64,000 nucleotides of DNA from Asterella californica (taxonomy: Eukaryota > Streptophyta > Marchantiopsida > Marchantiales > Aytoniaceae), in contig JAYKYS010000001.1 in NCBI GenBank assembly GCA_036924285.1, positions 13,913,501 through 13,977,500 of the forward strand, written 5' to 3'. This document shows positions 35,153-46,459 of the stretch, in pieces. A program made the position numbers and the translations under genes. The notes below the pieces were generated by a model, which did no database searches, was not told where the DNA came from, and saw nothing but the letters and a program-made list of their open reading frames with translations. Each line of letters opens with the position of its first letter. Within the stretch, counting starts at the first letter, position 1.

Positions 35153-36510
35153 GTTCACCGTGAAGCGGAAAGTTCTAGCTCACTGAAGAAGCAGAACCGA
35201 CTTCCCTACAAAATACGATCTGTGAATTCTCACAGGAATTCGTCAGGACGAGACACAACAAAAATTCATATAGTCTACAAATTCTGAAAACCATGAGCAT
35301 AACAGTAACAAACAGAATACCTTACAAGAATGCAGAAGCCTCTAAGAGTATTATGTAAAGAAAGAGACAGTAATGTACGACGACAGAAGAGCATGAGCAC
35401 AGCGTACAAAATTCTTGTTCAGCACCTCTCCGCGTCGGGCACTTCTCAATCAAACTTGTCATGTTCTCCTCACACTTGACAGCGTAGTTCTCGGATAATT
35501 ACGATACGGAGTGTTTGTTTAAAATGTTTCAGAGTCATGAGCTGGTACCTGAATCATGGACAGAAGCAACGATGCCGAGACAAGAACAACCGTTCCAATT
35601 CCCTCGCTAACCAGTCCTGAACCAAACGCCGCAGAAAAAGGCACACTTGAAAACGAAATTCCAGCAACAACGTGGGTGGTCATCGACGACCCCAACCTAT
35701 ACAGTGAGAGAAATTTCCGCTCAAGAGCTGCTGAAGCAAAAAGTTTCTTTACAGAGTAAAAGCGAGCTCAACCAGTGGACAAGTCTCGTGTGGAGAGGGA
35801 TCAAGGAACCTGGATCGAAGACAGCCGGGTATCAAAAACAGAAAGAGAAGAGGTACGATCGAGTGCCGGTCCTTTCCTGGGCGACGTTCGGAAATTTCAG
35901 CGACGATAACTATAAATGACGGGAATGTGAGGAGACCTTCTCAGCCACCCCGGACTTGAGATCAGATGAGAGCAGAGCGTCTTAATTCCTGCGGCTCCTG
36001 CTACGCTAACATTTGATTCCGTCGATCGGTCAGCAGTTTGCCGGCGTCACAGGGTTGTAATCTACAGGGCGTCACAGGGTTGTAGCGTTCATTCATGCCA
36101 GTTCCCGGCAACTTCTAGCCGGTAAACTTCACAAGCAGGCACTGTGCTAGATCGGACGTTACAGTAGCTCGAAGTGTCGAGCGCCAAGGATGTCATTCGA
36201 ATTGTTGCGATGTGAACGATACGTACTGTACGGTACGTGACTATGACTATGACTGCATCGAGAATAGCATGGTTCATACGAACTCGTAATACTACGACGT
36301 AGAGAACAGAGACAGAGCTCCGCAGTCAGTAGCCGAGCGTTGAATGTGTTATCGTGATGCTAAATGGTAACGAATTTTCGCTATGAATGCGAATGTGGTA
36401 AAGAATAGGGATCTTCAAGATGCCGTTTCGAAATTACATCGGAATGCACCCTGAGTAGAATTGTCTCACATTCAAGTACCTCAAATGAATCAACAACCAT
36501 AATAATTGTT
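35153..36510. other. APC7 5' flank and possible small divergent ORFs
   Basis: APC7's promoter should lie here. On the plus strand, 404 bp from the APC7 ATG, an open frame at 35,556-35,759 (67 codons, ending SRAAEAKSFFTE) overlaps another at 35,647-35,919 (90 codons, ending WATFGNFSDDNYK). Their composition looks more protein-like than most frames nearby, and one could be an exon of a divergent gene. I recognise no family and see no clear splice partner. GGGCGTCACAGGGTTGTA is nearly doubled at 36,045-36,085. Confidence 0.3.
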
Positions 36511-36855
36511 CATGCTTGTTTATTTATTCACCTCTTCCATCTGAAGATGGAAGAGGATGGTAAGCTTAATTTATTATCTAACCCTTCTGAAGGAAAAAGT
36601 TAGGTAATAAATTAATATATTTATAAATAAATAGTTTTAGTTCAGTAGGTTAACGTTCTTGTACCTTCTGAAGAGCAAAGTCACTCCATTTTCTATTCAT
36701 GTTTCCACTGTTCCTGGAACAATTAACATTTAATATTTAAAATTATTTTTATTTTATTAAACTTAATCTAAAATGTTTTTATAATGTTTTTAATATTCTC
36801 TAATAATAACATAAAGAGAACAAAAGGTACCGAAGTTGATCGAGTAGGCTTATTG
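36511..36855 (+). repeat. Double-hairpin element, copy 1
   Basis: The ~345 bp unit starts CATGCTTGTTTATTTATTCACC and ends CCGAAGTTGATCGAG. Hairpin B at 36,531-36,556 is CCTCTTCCATC / GATGGAAGAGG, 11 bp and perfect. Hairpin A at about 36,568-36,618 is AATTTATTATCTAACCCTTC against GTTAGGTAATAAATT. The tail TAACATTTAATATTTAAAAT...ATAAAGAGAAC aligns with copies 2 and 3. There is no coding capacity. Confidence 0.8.
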
Positions 36856-37356
36856 TCCGTTAGAAGATCTCAGTCTCGATCTTAACATGTTTATAGATTC
36901 TATTATCCTATCTAGCTTTGACATGAACATGTTATGTGTGTTCTATAGTACGCTTCTAATCCTTCACATTCACATTCGATGAATCAGAACGAAATGAATA
37001 AATGCAAATTATGTCCTAGAGGCCAATCTCCTACTCTTGGTTACCGTACTTTGGGGTTAGATTCGGAAGAGAATAATACAGGAAATTCATGTACACACTT
37101 TTAAAAAGTTTCATGAGTAAAGTGCCGAAATCTCAAGAAGAGATTTTAATGAAAATCTAGTATATTTTGAATGAACGTCGAAGGAAAAGTAAACTCAGTT
37201 AAATTTTTTTAAGTTAATAATAAAAATTTATAAATTTTACAAGTTTTTTCTTATTTTCAATCTTGAGTGTAAAATCTGAATTTATATTAAAAATATAAAT
37301 ATTCTACACACAAGTGCAGAATCTGACCTCGAGATACGGTAAAGTGTCAAAGGAAC

Positions 37357-37385
37357 GAAAATAGTCAAACAGCGTGACTATTTTC
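37357..37385. repeat. 11 bp hairpin
   Basis: GAAAATAGTCA, a 7 nt loop, then TGACTATTTTC. The pairing resumes outward (AACG / CGTT) after an internal asymmetry. Confidence 0.8.
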
Positions 37386-38538
37386 TTTTCGTTGACATCG
37401 ATCATCCAGATCCTTTAAGTTATGTTTGAAGGTTTACACATGTATTCTAACATGTAATCAGTATTCAAATGCATAACATGCAGCAATCTTGTACATCCTC
37501 TAGTTTGCATCTGGTTCTATGCATTACAATCATTTGCTACACGACATTGCCCTCAAAATATTTATTTCACCTATTCTGTAATCATTAGAATGCAAATGCG
37601 ATAGATTAAAAGCCCCACCGTTTTACCACTCTTGATACATATATGAATAATTTACTTTTAAGAAAATCTATCGTCCAACTAGTACAATGAAAATGTGGAA
37701 GATTAATACCTATAGTTTTAATACTTTTGATATATAAATATGAATATTTTGTTCAGAAGCAAAATGGATTTGCATTATTAGTTAATATTCGAGGAAACCA
37801 TTACTTGGATTAATACTAAATTCCATGTAGTCATAGTCTTTGAATATTGAATGAATATTGAAAATTTTGATTGTGATCAATATTCTATTTTTTAGTTGCA
37901 TAAGAAAATCAGTAGTTAGTCCACAGCAACGTGAAAGATAATAAAATAGTATAATCTTTAAAATTAAGTCAAAATTTCACTTTAAACTCTAATTCAAGTT
38001 AAAATAGTAATAACTGCTATCACATTGAAGATGGGTTCTTGTTTTATAACTACTATTGTGTGGAATATTCTAATATTCGACAAATTTGAAAAACCATTCT
38101 CCACTCGTATTTCACTCTCTTTATTCATAGGTTAAATTGTTGGCACATCTGTTTATCCGTGTTTCATAAATAGATTTTAGAAAGATGTGTCTTTTGTATT
38201 TGTAATAATTGAAGTTTTCTTTCGTTTATTATATTCGTTAAAAGTATTATAATATAAGTAAGATCAACATTTGTAATGTCTTGTTGTTTGAAAATTTATA
38301 AGAAAATATTAAAATATCTTAATAAACCATTCAAAATATCTGAAATGTACAAAAACCGCAGAAACATATGTCACAAATATAATGTTTACTTTTCAGTCAG
38401 GAAGTAACAAAGATTACATCATAGTAACGTCAGTCATAAGCTTTGTCTTCTTTTGTTGTCTGAATGTTTTAGATAAGTTATCATAAAATCCAAAACTAGT
38501 GCATAATCAAAATCAATTTAAAATGATTATTAAGACAA

Positions 38539-38581
38539 CATGAAATCTGGTACTTATGAATTTAAAGTACCAGATTTCATG
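38539..38581. repeat. 17 bp perfect hairpin
   Basis: CATGAAATCTGGTACTT, a 9 nt loop, then AAGTACCAGATTTCATG. Confidence 0.9.
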
Positions 38582-38681
38582 ATCAGATTTCAAACTGATT
38601 TGTCATTGATTGCATTCCATGTTATCATGTGTTAAATGGTTAATTCAAATACATGTATGTGCACATTTTTTCTGGAGTATT

Positions 38682-39049
38682 AGGGGTGTCAAAGTTTAGA
38701 AAAAACATTCTTCAACGGCTGAGAGGTAACTGGACGTAAAATTGTCACGGGTAAGTTTGTATATAACCGCACTTCATTCGAGATCGCGCTCGAGATTCAA
38801 CATCGAGATTTTATCATTGATTATTTTTTTCGTTTCCACACTCAAGATAAGTACTTGGAGTAGCAGAGAATCCATTGCAAAAAAAACAAAAAAAAAACCA
38901 GTGAATAGCCTTAAGAAAACGCCCGTGACGTTTTCATGCGAGTACCTCCTGAGGTACCCGCAGGAAACACTGGCCGCAGTCTTGTCGAATCCGTAACTCA
39001 CTCCCGCGGCTCCGGAATATTTCAGAGATTCTTTAACTTTGACACCCCT
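38682..39049 (-). mobile_element. MITE-like TIR element, full copy 2
   Basis: About 368 bp with 15-16 bp terminal inverted repeats (T)AGGGGTGTCAAAGTT ... AACTTTGACACCCCT(A), flanked by TA on both sides. It is non-coding and homologous in inverted orientation to 18,341-18,695. It contains a poly-A/C-rich tract (about 38,878-38,898) and GGTACC.GCAGGAAACACTGG. The short open frames inside are chance. Confidence 0.85.
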
Positions 39050-39489
39050 ATTTGAAGAGAGTGCTTGTTTGAATCTCTAAAGCGTTCGTGATGAAACTGA
39101 TAAAATGTCTCCCAGACATTGTGACAAAAGAACTTAATTGAGTTTATTTTCTAAGGGATTATATGTGCACTTCAATCTGAAAATGATGAATATTAAATAT
39201 CATGTTATATTATCAAAGATGTATTGCCTTATGTATGTATAACTTAAACAATGGACATACGTAGATCACGAGATCCAACAAACTTTCCCCATGATACTTG
39301 TTGATTTATTACTAAGAGTATTCAGTTTACCAAAAGGACTAACCTTATTTTGTGAAAATAGCTCTTCCAGAATATGTAGAGTCAAGCCACAATATAAACA
39401 CTACGGTAAGAAAATGTTAGTGGTTGATCGCTCTTGCAAAGAGGCTCCAAAGCCGTTATTACCACGATTGTTTGTGTTTGAGGCATGCA
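39050..39489. other. Spacer without recognised gene
   Basis: A plus-strand frame of 82 codons at 39,291-39,539 has no motif I know. Nothing else stands out. Confidence 0.4.
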
Positions 39490-39640
39490 TAGTCATCTCC
39501 TCCATCTTCAGATGGAATATATTTTATGCAGCAATTTAATTTATAAGCTAACTATTTCTCTGGGAAGGATTAGGTAATAAATTAAACCAAGTTATAAATA
39601 AATTTTATTATTCGTTCTAGTTCATAACTTTCTATGAAAA
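39490..39640 (+). repeat. Double-hairpin element, copy 6 (partial)
   Basis: CTCCTCCATCTTCAGATGGAA is a short hairpin-B relic. It is followed by AATTTAATTTATAAGCTAAC...GAAGGATTAGGTAATAAATT (hairpin A, decayed left arm) and TTATAAATAAATTTTATTATTCGTTCTAGTTC, which aligns with copy 1. Confidence 0.6.
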
Positions 39641-40102
39641 GTGAACTGTGTCTACAAGCATACTTACATTGTTATAATGTAGGTTAATAATTACAAACGT
39701 CAAGTAACCTCACGTGCTCCACATCCTCATGACAAGAGTGTCGTGGACCTCTATGCTAAATATGTGGAGTTTTTTAACATATGGAATTCAGTTATAGATA
39801 TTATCTCGTTGTTGTATGAAAGCAAATATACATCCAAAGTCACGTTTTGGCTCAAGGAAGGAAAAAGACAGTCGTTGGTTTAGTGAAGAAAATTATCAGA
39901 AATGGTTGGCTGTCAACTACTATGTTCCTGGAAAACAAATTCTGCAGTAACGGATCAGTATGTTAAATGATTAATAGACAGAGTAAAGAACAAAAGATGA
40001 ATAGAAGATGCTATCTTCCGAAAAAAACATAAAAGCAGAACAGAAGGTTAAATTGTCCAGATGACTAAATTTAAAGAACTAAATTTAAATTTCTCAATTC
40101 TC

Positions 40103-40204
40103 TCTTCAACTTACGAGGCTTGTTTTCATAGAGTTGGACACCTGGGTGTTCGTAGCTATAAAACTGTAAGTACAGTGAACAGAGAATATGCTTGGTTTCC
40201 ATAA
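40103..40204 (+). pseudogene. Possible integrase zinc-binding relic
   Basis: One frame reads CFHRVGHLGVRSYKTV followed by NREYAWFP and a stop. H..GHLG..KT...REY.WP is the usual pattern at the start of a retroelement integrase HHCC domain. Only about 33 codons remain and the Cys pair is not visible, so this is tentative. Confidence 0.35.
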
Positions 40205-40297
40205 AGTTCTTCATTGTGTCAATAAACAGTATTCAGTTCAAGTGTCTTTAAATGCACTAACTTTTCCAACATGAAGGATAGTCCATTAATTAAAAGA

Positions 40298-40342
40298 CAT
40301 GCATATTCACTTTTCCAAACTTGGAAGAAGTGAATATGCATG
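40298..40342. repeat. Hairpin B variant (21-22 bp arms)
   Basis: CATGCATATTCACTTTTCCAA, loop AC, then TTGGAAGAAGTGAATATGCATG: 21 pairs with one bulged base. It shares the ATTCAC.TCTTCC theme of the double-hairpin family, but its arm sequence is its own. Confidence 0.8.
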
Positions 40343-41189
40343 CAACTTGCAGCAAAAGAGGTCGTGCTGGAGAAAATATAGAGTTTTTAACACACGAGTC
40401 TTAGTCAATTGTAAGATTTATCACTAATATTTATATGCAGTAATTTGATTCTCGATCATCGTTCTTTTTTCTATGCCTTATTTATGTTTCACTCTCCAGT
40501 CTCTAAGTTGAATTTCTCTTCTGTATTTTCGCTTGTTGTTTTCTTTCTTTACTACCAATAGCTCAAGAATCATGCATATTATTGACCATGAATGTTTATA
40601 ATCATGGATAATCGCTTGTAGTAGTTAGACTGTAATAAGTATTAAATAGATGGATTAGTTATTTAAATATAAACTAATACAATAAATTAGTACAAGCTCA
40701 CAGTCTCTCCTTATTGCCTCCGCTTATTTTCTTGTACACCTCTTAGTCACAACGGTAATTATTTATCACCAATAAAATAAATTATTTCTCTCGTACAAAG
40801 ACTTTCTTGTGGAATGAGAGCTAAAATTTATGAGTTTATAGTTTTATATTTTGTTTCTCACTTGTGTGCATCCAAGTGGATCTTCACGCATTTCTATGCA
40901 AGTGAGTCTTCATTTCTTAATTTAGAAATTACACTAGATTTTTATTTTTATTTCTCTTTGAACTGTAACTTGTCAAAGTTTTCTCTTGCTCCAATTCCTT
41001 TTTTTTCTGTATATACATCCTTGCACATCAGTCTCTTATTATTTTGCATGTTTCAAATCATTTTTCAGTGTCATCTAGTGCTAGAGAGTGGAGTGTAACC
41101 AATAGCAAAGTTATGTTTTTGCCCTCATCTCATGCTTGTCTTATTCTGGGTTGTTACTCGTTAAGTCGCTTGAGATGCGTACTCAGCGC

Positions 41190-41545
41190 AAGCTTGCTTA
41201 TTTATTCACCTCTTCAATCTGAAAATCTTCCAGCCTGCTCTCAGCTTGCTTATTCAGCTTAATTAATTACCTAACCCTTCCAACGAGAAGGATTAGGTGA
41301 TAAATTCATATTTATTAAAACAATTGTCTGTTTCAGTAGGCTCTCGGACTTGTACCCCGAAATCACCTCGTCCTGCACTCCACTTATGGGGTTTTTATTG
41401 ACATTGCCTCTGTTCACAGAACAACTAACATTAGTAGTTCAGCTTTAATTTTAGTTTCCATTATAACTTGATCTACAATTTTTATATAATATTTATAATA
41501 TTTGTGATAATATAAAGAGACAAGAAATTCCCGAAGTTGATCAAG
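41190..41545 (+). repeat. Double-hairpin element, copy 2
   Basis: It starts GCTTGCTTATTTATTCACC and ends CCCGAAGTTGATCAAGCATG. Hairpin A is ATTACCTAACCCTTCC / GAAGGATTAGGTGAT; hairpin B is degenerate. The tail TTTATATAATATTTATAATA...ATAAAGAGAC aligns with copy 1. Confidence 0.8.
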
Positions 41546-41848
41546 CATGCTTGCTTATTTCACCTCTTCCATCTGAAAGTTCCTAATTCTTCTTACGGAA
41601 GGGTTAGGTAATGATAAAAATACTCTATTTAGTCAATAAGCTTCCGGATTTATATCATTGGAGGCACGTTGGTATAGACTTTACTTATGGGTTCTCTTAA
41701 CGTTTCTGCAATACTCTCTGTGAAACATTTAATAGTTATATATTACTTTTGATTTTTAATAAAACTTATTACAGAATTTATGTTTAATAAAAAATATAAT
41801 TGTTCTGATAACACCGAGCAAAAGTTGCGCATAGGTGGTTGAGCATGC
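41546..41848 (+). repeat. Double-hairpin element, copy 3 (tandem with copy 2)
   Basis: It begins at the junction word GCATGCTTGCTTATTTCACC directly after copy 2 and ends GGTTGAGCATGCTTATTATTC. Only the right arm of hairpin A is intact (GGAAGGGTTAGGTAATGA). Copies 2 and 3 form a head-to-tail pair, and the next junction word suggests the start of a third unit. Confidence 0.7.
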
Positions 41849-42059
41849 TTATTATTCACCATAAATATGTCGAAATTCTTGAAACTGCATTCACCGCGCA
41901 ATGTTCGACCTTGACTACAACTAATGCCACCCTCATCGGTCTCTGACTCTTTGTGCACACAATAGAGGATCACTAGAGCTAGTGTTATCAGTAATGATTA
42001 TCAAGACTGGAGGAGATAATCAAAATCAAAACTCAAAATCTCAACTCAAAATCTCACTC

Positions 42060-42321
42060 AAAATCTCACTCAAAATCAAAATAATATTCAAATATTAGTT
42101 ATCAGTTGTTCCAAAAACGTTAGAAACCTTGTAGAAAACCCATAAGTGGAGTGTGAGACTTTGCGCTTCAGAGGGCACAAGTGCTACATTAAAATGATAA
42201 ATCGATCAATACATAAATACATTGATTTATTACCTAACCTTTCCCATTGGAAGGGTTAGGTAATAAATGAAAGTTGTAGCACTCTTCCTCTTCCATCTGA
42301 AGAAGTGAATAAGCAACCATG
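42060..42321 (-). repeat. Double-hairpin element, copy 4 (inverted)
   Basis: Read on the minus strand it starts CATGGTTGCTTATTCACTTC. Hairpin A at 42,225-42,268 has 20 bp arms with one mismatch (ATTTATTACCTAACCTTTCC / GGAAGGGTTAGGTAATAAAT). CCCATAAGTGGAGTG corresponds to CACTCCACTTATGGG of copy 2. A short CTCACTCAAAAT tandem repeat lies at its left edge (42,035-42,085). Confidence 0.75.
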
Positions 42322-43913
42322 TGTATACATGTTCCAGAAAACGTCTTGCGACGGAAAACAGAAACTCCTCTTTCTTCGGAGGAGTTCTCATTTAGAGCGG
42401 CAGTCATGAACTACAAAAAGTTTTCAAACTACGGCGATCAGTTTTCGGATCGCGAGATATATAATACATTTGAAAGTCCTTTCGGAGTAGCTATTGAGAT
42501 GTCCCAGATAGAGATCCGGGGAATGATGAAAATTTTCCAGGTTATCGAATTAAAAATACCTTAAGAAGATGTTGTCAATGCATTCAGAACGTATATGGTG
42601 GAACAACAAGCTTTTCTTAATAGTCTTTTCATAAATTATTTAGAAAATTTACAATCTTAATTAATTATTCTACCTATGTGTTTAAAAAACATAGGTAGAC
42701 TTCCAGGAATGTGTAACTTCAGAAAATGTGTATCATTCTCCCCTCAGTGTGTTGACTCGTGTATGATGGATTTACGGTGTGTACGATTGATGAAGATGTA
42801 GAGAATAATGTTATGGAGTAAAAGTCAAGTGGGGAAAATGCTTTATAGGAAAAGCAATCAACCGTCTACTAGAGAAGATACGTTTCCTGAAAATTTATTT
42901 TAGGAGGACAAGATTTGGGTCCTATCCCCAGCTTACCTTCTCTCTTCCCAATCGTGTTATACATGGCAGCTCACACGTGCATTGGGTACGTTTATCTCAC
43001 ATTTAGGGTATAGTATTGGAGAGTGGCTCAATAACTTCTCCAAAGAAAGGAATGCAGCTATGTAGGGAATCACAAAGTTGATAGCGTTCAGAAATTGTAT
43101 GGAGCAGTTTCGTGCAGAAACTGCTAGAGGCTTAAGCTTTTAGGTCCAGCAAAGCTGCTTTCATTTTAAAGGATAGAGCAAATTCCATCCTCCCTGACCT
43201 CAATAAGAGACGGACCGTATTCATGGCGAGATCTGAACTGGAGGAAACTGACCAAGCAGTTTTTCTCGTAGTTCAATGGATTTTAGTTGTATTCATAAGA
43301 TTCTGATTCTCTACATTAAGATTCTGTTGATGGTTCCTTCAGCGGGGAAGATGTTAGCTTTTCATCAAAAGAGTATAAAGCATTTGGACTATTACCGTGA
43401 CCAGGACGTGTTGTGAACCGTTGAAGGTAGGGGAAAGAAGGATCATTTTGTTTCTTTGCGCTGAGCATAATGTTTTTGGACTCATTCTGATGAGATACAT
43501 GGCGAATATGCATCCAAAGTGCACAAACAGGAAAGCGGAGGAAAAAGACAAACGTATAAACTTTATTTTTTTCTCTCTCTCATTCCAGACTGCAACGCCA
43601 GCTTTGTCCACTGCACTGTTTTATTAACAGATTGTTCACTTCCGTGCATGCAAACAAAAAAATTAATTCATTCGGGGGCATGTCAAACAGAAAAGAGTAC
43701 CAGACGCACCAGATTATAGAATATATATATATAATATTGTTTATATATAAAAATAAAATAAAATAAAATTTATTTATTATTTAATTTCTATTTTTGGAAA
43801 CGCCTAGAAACACGGGGAGAGTAAGAAATGACCCATAAACCTTGGCCAGAGTGCTGCGCTTCAAAACATATAAGACCGGGCATGTACACTCGTTAGTACA
43901 CTAAAATATATTT
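42322..43913. other. Spacer between hairpin copies 4 and 5
   Basis: Plus-strand open frames at 42,319-42,564 (81 codons; NYGDQFSDREIYNTFESPFG) and 43,397-43,627 have no motif I recognise. An AT-rich microsatellite, (AT)n then AAAAT units, lies at 43,722-43,790. Confidence 0.35.
42670..42698. repeat. 10 bp hairpin
   Basis: CTACCTATGT, a 9 nt A/T loop, then ACATAGGTAG; perfect arms. Confidence 0.8.
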
Positions 43914-44020
43914 AGTTTAATTTAATACCTAACCCTTCCTGCCGGAAGGGTTAGGTATTAAATTAAACTGTCCTTGCATTATCATTACTTCCGAACTCGG
44001 AAGCAGTGATAATGCAAGGA
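43914..44020 (-). repeat. Double-hairpin module, copy 5 (inverted, best preserved)
   Basis: Hairpin A, 43,914-43,969: 26 bp perfect arms (AGTTTAATTTAATACCTAAC... ending CCCTTCC), loop TGCC. Hairpin B, 43,971-44,020: 24 bp arms starting TCCTTGCATTATCATTACTT; the only two differences between arms are transitions that would still form G-U pairs in RNA. The stems abut with one base between them. Confidence 0.9.
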
Positions 44021-45649
44021 AGTCAGACAACGAGGAACGTGAGAAGATTTTCACTATTTGTGTTAAGTGTATGAATAATATGCCTCTGAATCACATGTGG
44101 TTTAAGTTTGGGATGAACTAAAGCATCACTTTAAATTCTGTAACCTGGGAAGGCTAACGACTTACCACACATCATTTGTGATTAAAATTCTTTATAGGAT
44201 ATATACTTATCAATGATATTTTTCTTGACAGTAGATTAATTTAAGTTGGGAATAGAGTTTTTTCACAAAGATTTACTTGACTGTATCTCTAATATGTTTA
44301 TCGGACTTGACTCATCCCTCTTAACTCTATATTACTTGACCACACCCTTGACTGGCAATATCAGATTCAGCATGTTAAAATGCCATGTCATCTGAATGTG
44401 AGACGTGCATATCACCACCCAGCTTCACTGAGATAAAAGTTAAGAATGTCTTTATAATATATTATCAGCCCATGTGATTTTTTATTTGTCTTGTGTCGTG
44501 TCTTCATGTGGTTGTAAACTTACTTTTTGTCAGTCAAGATCGCGGTCAAGTAACACAATCTTAAGATGAATAGGGTAAATTTTCGATAAACATATTAGAA
44601 GTGTGTTAAAATAAATGTCTCGCTCTTTCCGCAAAAAATGGATACAACTCCACCCACCACTTTCATGTCATGCTATGTGATCGAATAATCAATAAAAAAG
44701 CAGACCACATTAACTATTGATACTATTAACTACTGATATCTCGATTGACCTTTACACAAAGAGCGTGTGTTTGGAAGAAATGTAGACTTATTTCTTCTTT
44801 AAGAGTTTTATATTGTGCGAAGTGGAGGGGCAAGCACTATGATCAAATGAGATAATCTCTCTCATGTTGAATTCATTATATCCCTACAACGGAGCTACAA
44901 CCTTATGTGCTCTAGATCTTGAGGAAAATTGAAGGGGAAGGTTACTTGCCGTTAAAATATCAATATTTATGGTTTTCAAGTTTATGAAATATGTAAAAAA
45001 CGGAGCAGAACTCGGGATCGTCAATAAATTATAGTCGTGTACGTCGTGTAGTTAGGATTCTAGTACATTAAAATAAAAAGTTTGTTACCATATTTATTAT
45101 ATAGTGAGAATATTTAATAACTAAGATTAACATCTCACGTTTCTACGAGAAAACCAATGAAGATTTTCATAAAACTTTATTGCTGCGTGTACCTAGTTTC
45201 CTAAACTCGTTTTTAAGCTCTCTTTATTATGTTTAAATCTTACATTTGTGGGTTTAAAAATCCTTTTATAGCATTTATACATGGATTTATTTCATAAATC
45301 TTATTATCATTATAGTTTGATGTTGTTTATATTATACAGTTATTTGTTTATCTAGTAGATATCTTATATGAAAACAGTAAACCAAAAGTGTTATTTGTTT
45401 GAAAAGAAGGAAGTTCACGACACATAACATGTGTTATAGTCTTTAATATAAATATATGACATGATAGATAGTGTTTTTCAAGATGAGTGATTATTCAACT
45501 GGATTATATTCAGATAGAAATATGTAAATTGTTCGTGATGTACGTCTTCAACTTGCATCTATGTCCCGGTGATGAGAAGGATCAACCTCAAGTCCTTGTA
45601 AGTTAGAGATTTGTGACTTGACTACAATCTACATCACTACTGCGGAGTT
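44021..45649. other. AT-rich spacer
   Basis: I recognise no gene, RNA or transposon terminus. Confidence 0.45.
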
Positions 45650-46080
45650 CATGCTTTTATGATGCGGATTGCATCATAAACTACTCGAGACTGAAAAGAC
45701 ATTCATTAAATGAAACTAAACTTGCGATGCACTACTTGTAATATGTATCGCAAGTTGCGATGCAAGACACATTATCATGTCACATCATAGTTACATAAGA
45801 AGCACATCAGAAGTTTATCATAAACTTTAAGCAGTTGAAATTTTGAAAAAACTCATTTGCAATGTGATGTTAAATGTGAGTGCATCACAATTTGTGATGC
45901 AATATCCATCACAACATGCCATGTGATATCCATCGTAGTTTAAGATGTGCAATGTATCACAAACTACCATGATCTCTATATCATAGTTTACGATTTATTT
46001 GACATCACAAGTTACAATATAGTGTTCATTGCATGTTGTGATGAGATACGCATCCTAACTTGTGATGCATATCGAATGAA
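45650..46080. repeat. GATGC palindromic repeat cluster 1
   Basis: A perfect palindrome TTTATGATGC-GGATT-GCATCATAAA at 45,656-45,680 is followed by a run of imperfect units such as GTATCGCAAGTTGCGATGCA, GCATCACAATTTGTGATGCA and ATCACAACATGCCATGTGAT, spaced some 25-60 bp apart. It shares its core with the cluster at 50.7 kb. Confidence 0.7.
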
Positions 46081-46459
46081 AAGTTATCATTTTATTATCA
46101 TCATATGTATATATCTTGTATTGTATATTGTGATATTTTTAGCATTGTATGTTTTTTTCGTGTTGTGTTCGTTTACAGTACGTTGTCCATAAAAATGTAT
46201 GATGATATTTGCAATTATGCTATAATGTCTTTTGCATGGCAAGTTATGATGCGATTTGCATTGTATGTTTAGAATATTTTCTAAGCAAACTTTGTAGGGA
46301 TTTTGTTTATATCTAGCATAATACATTCATGTTATGTATGTTTAAACTTGTACTTTGACAAAATAGATCCATATGTCTATAACACATAGAGAACTTGAAT
46401 TAAACTAGAGTATTAAGACACAAACTCGATAGAGCGTAAATAGTCTATGACTTTGATTA

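Larger units (their letters stand above)
36856..38680. other. AT-rich spacer
   Basis: No gene is recognised. The only structures are two isolated hairpins at 37,357 and 38,539, listed separately. Confidence 0.5.
39641..41189. other. Spacer with isolated relics
   Basis: Apart from the integrase-like stretch at 40,103 and the hairpin at 40,298 I see no gene. A plus-strand frame at 40,814-41,098 is hydrophobic low-complexity sequence and probably chance. Confidence 0.4.

Noticed and set aside
38682..39049. hAT membership of the TIR element, from its TAGGGGTG end
   Set aside because: The 8 bases outside the two ends do not match in either full copy, while TA does; left as undetermined rather than hAT.
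36481..44020. CRISPR-like array, because of recurring palindromic units
   Set aside because: The units are long, irregularly spaced, in both orientations and in a plant nuclear context; there are no constant-length spacers.
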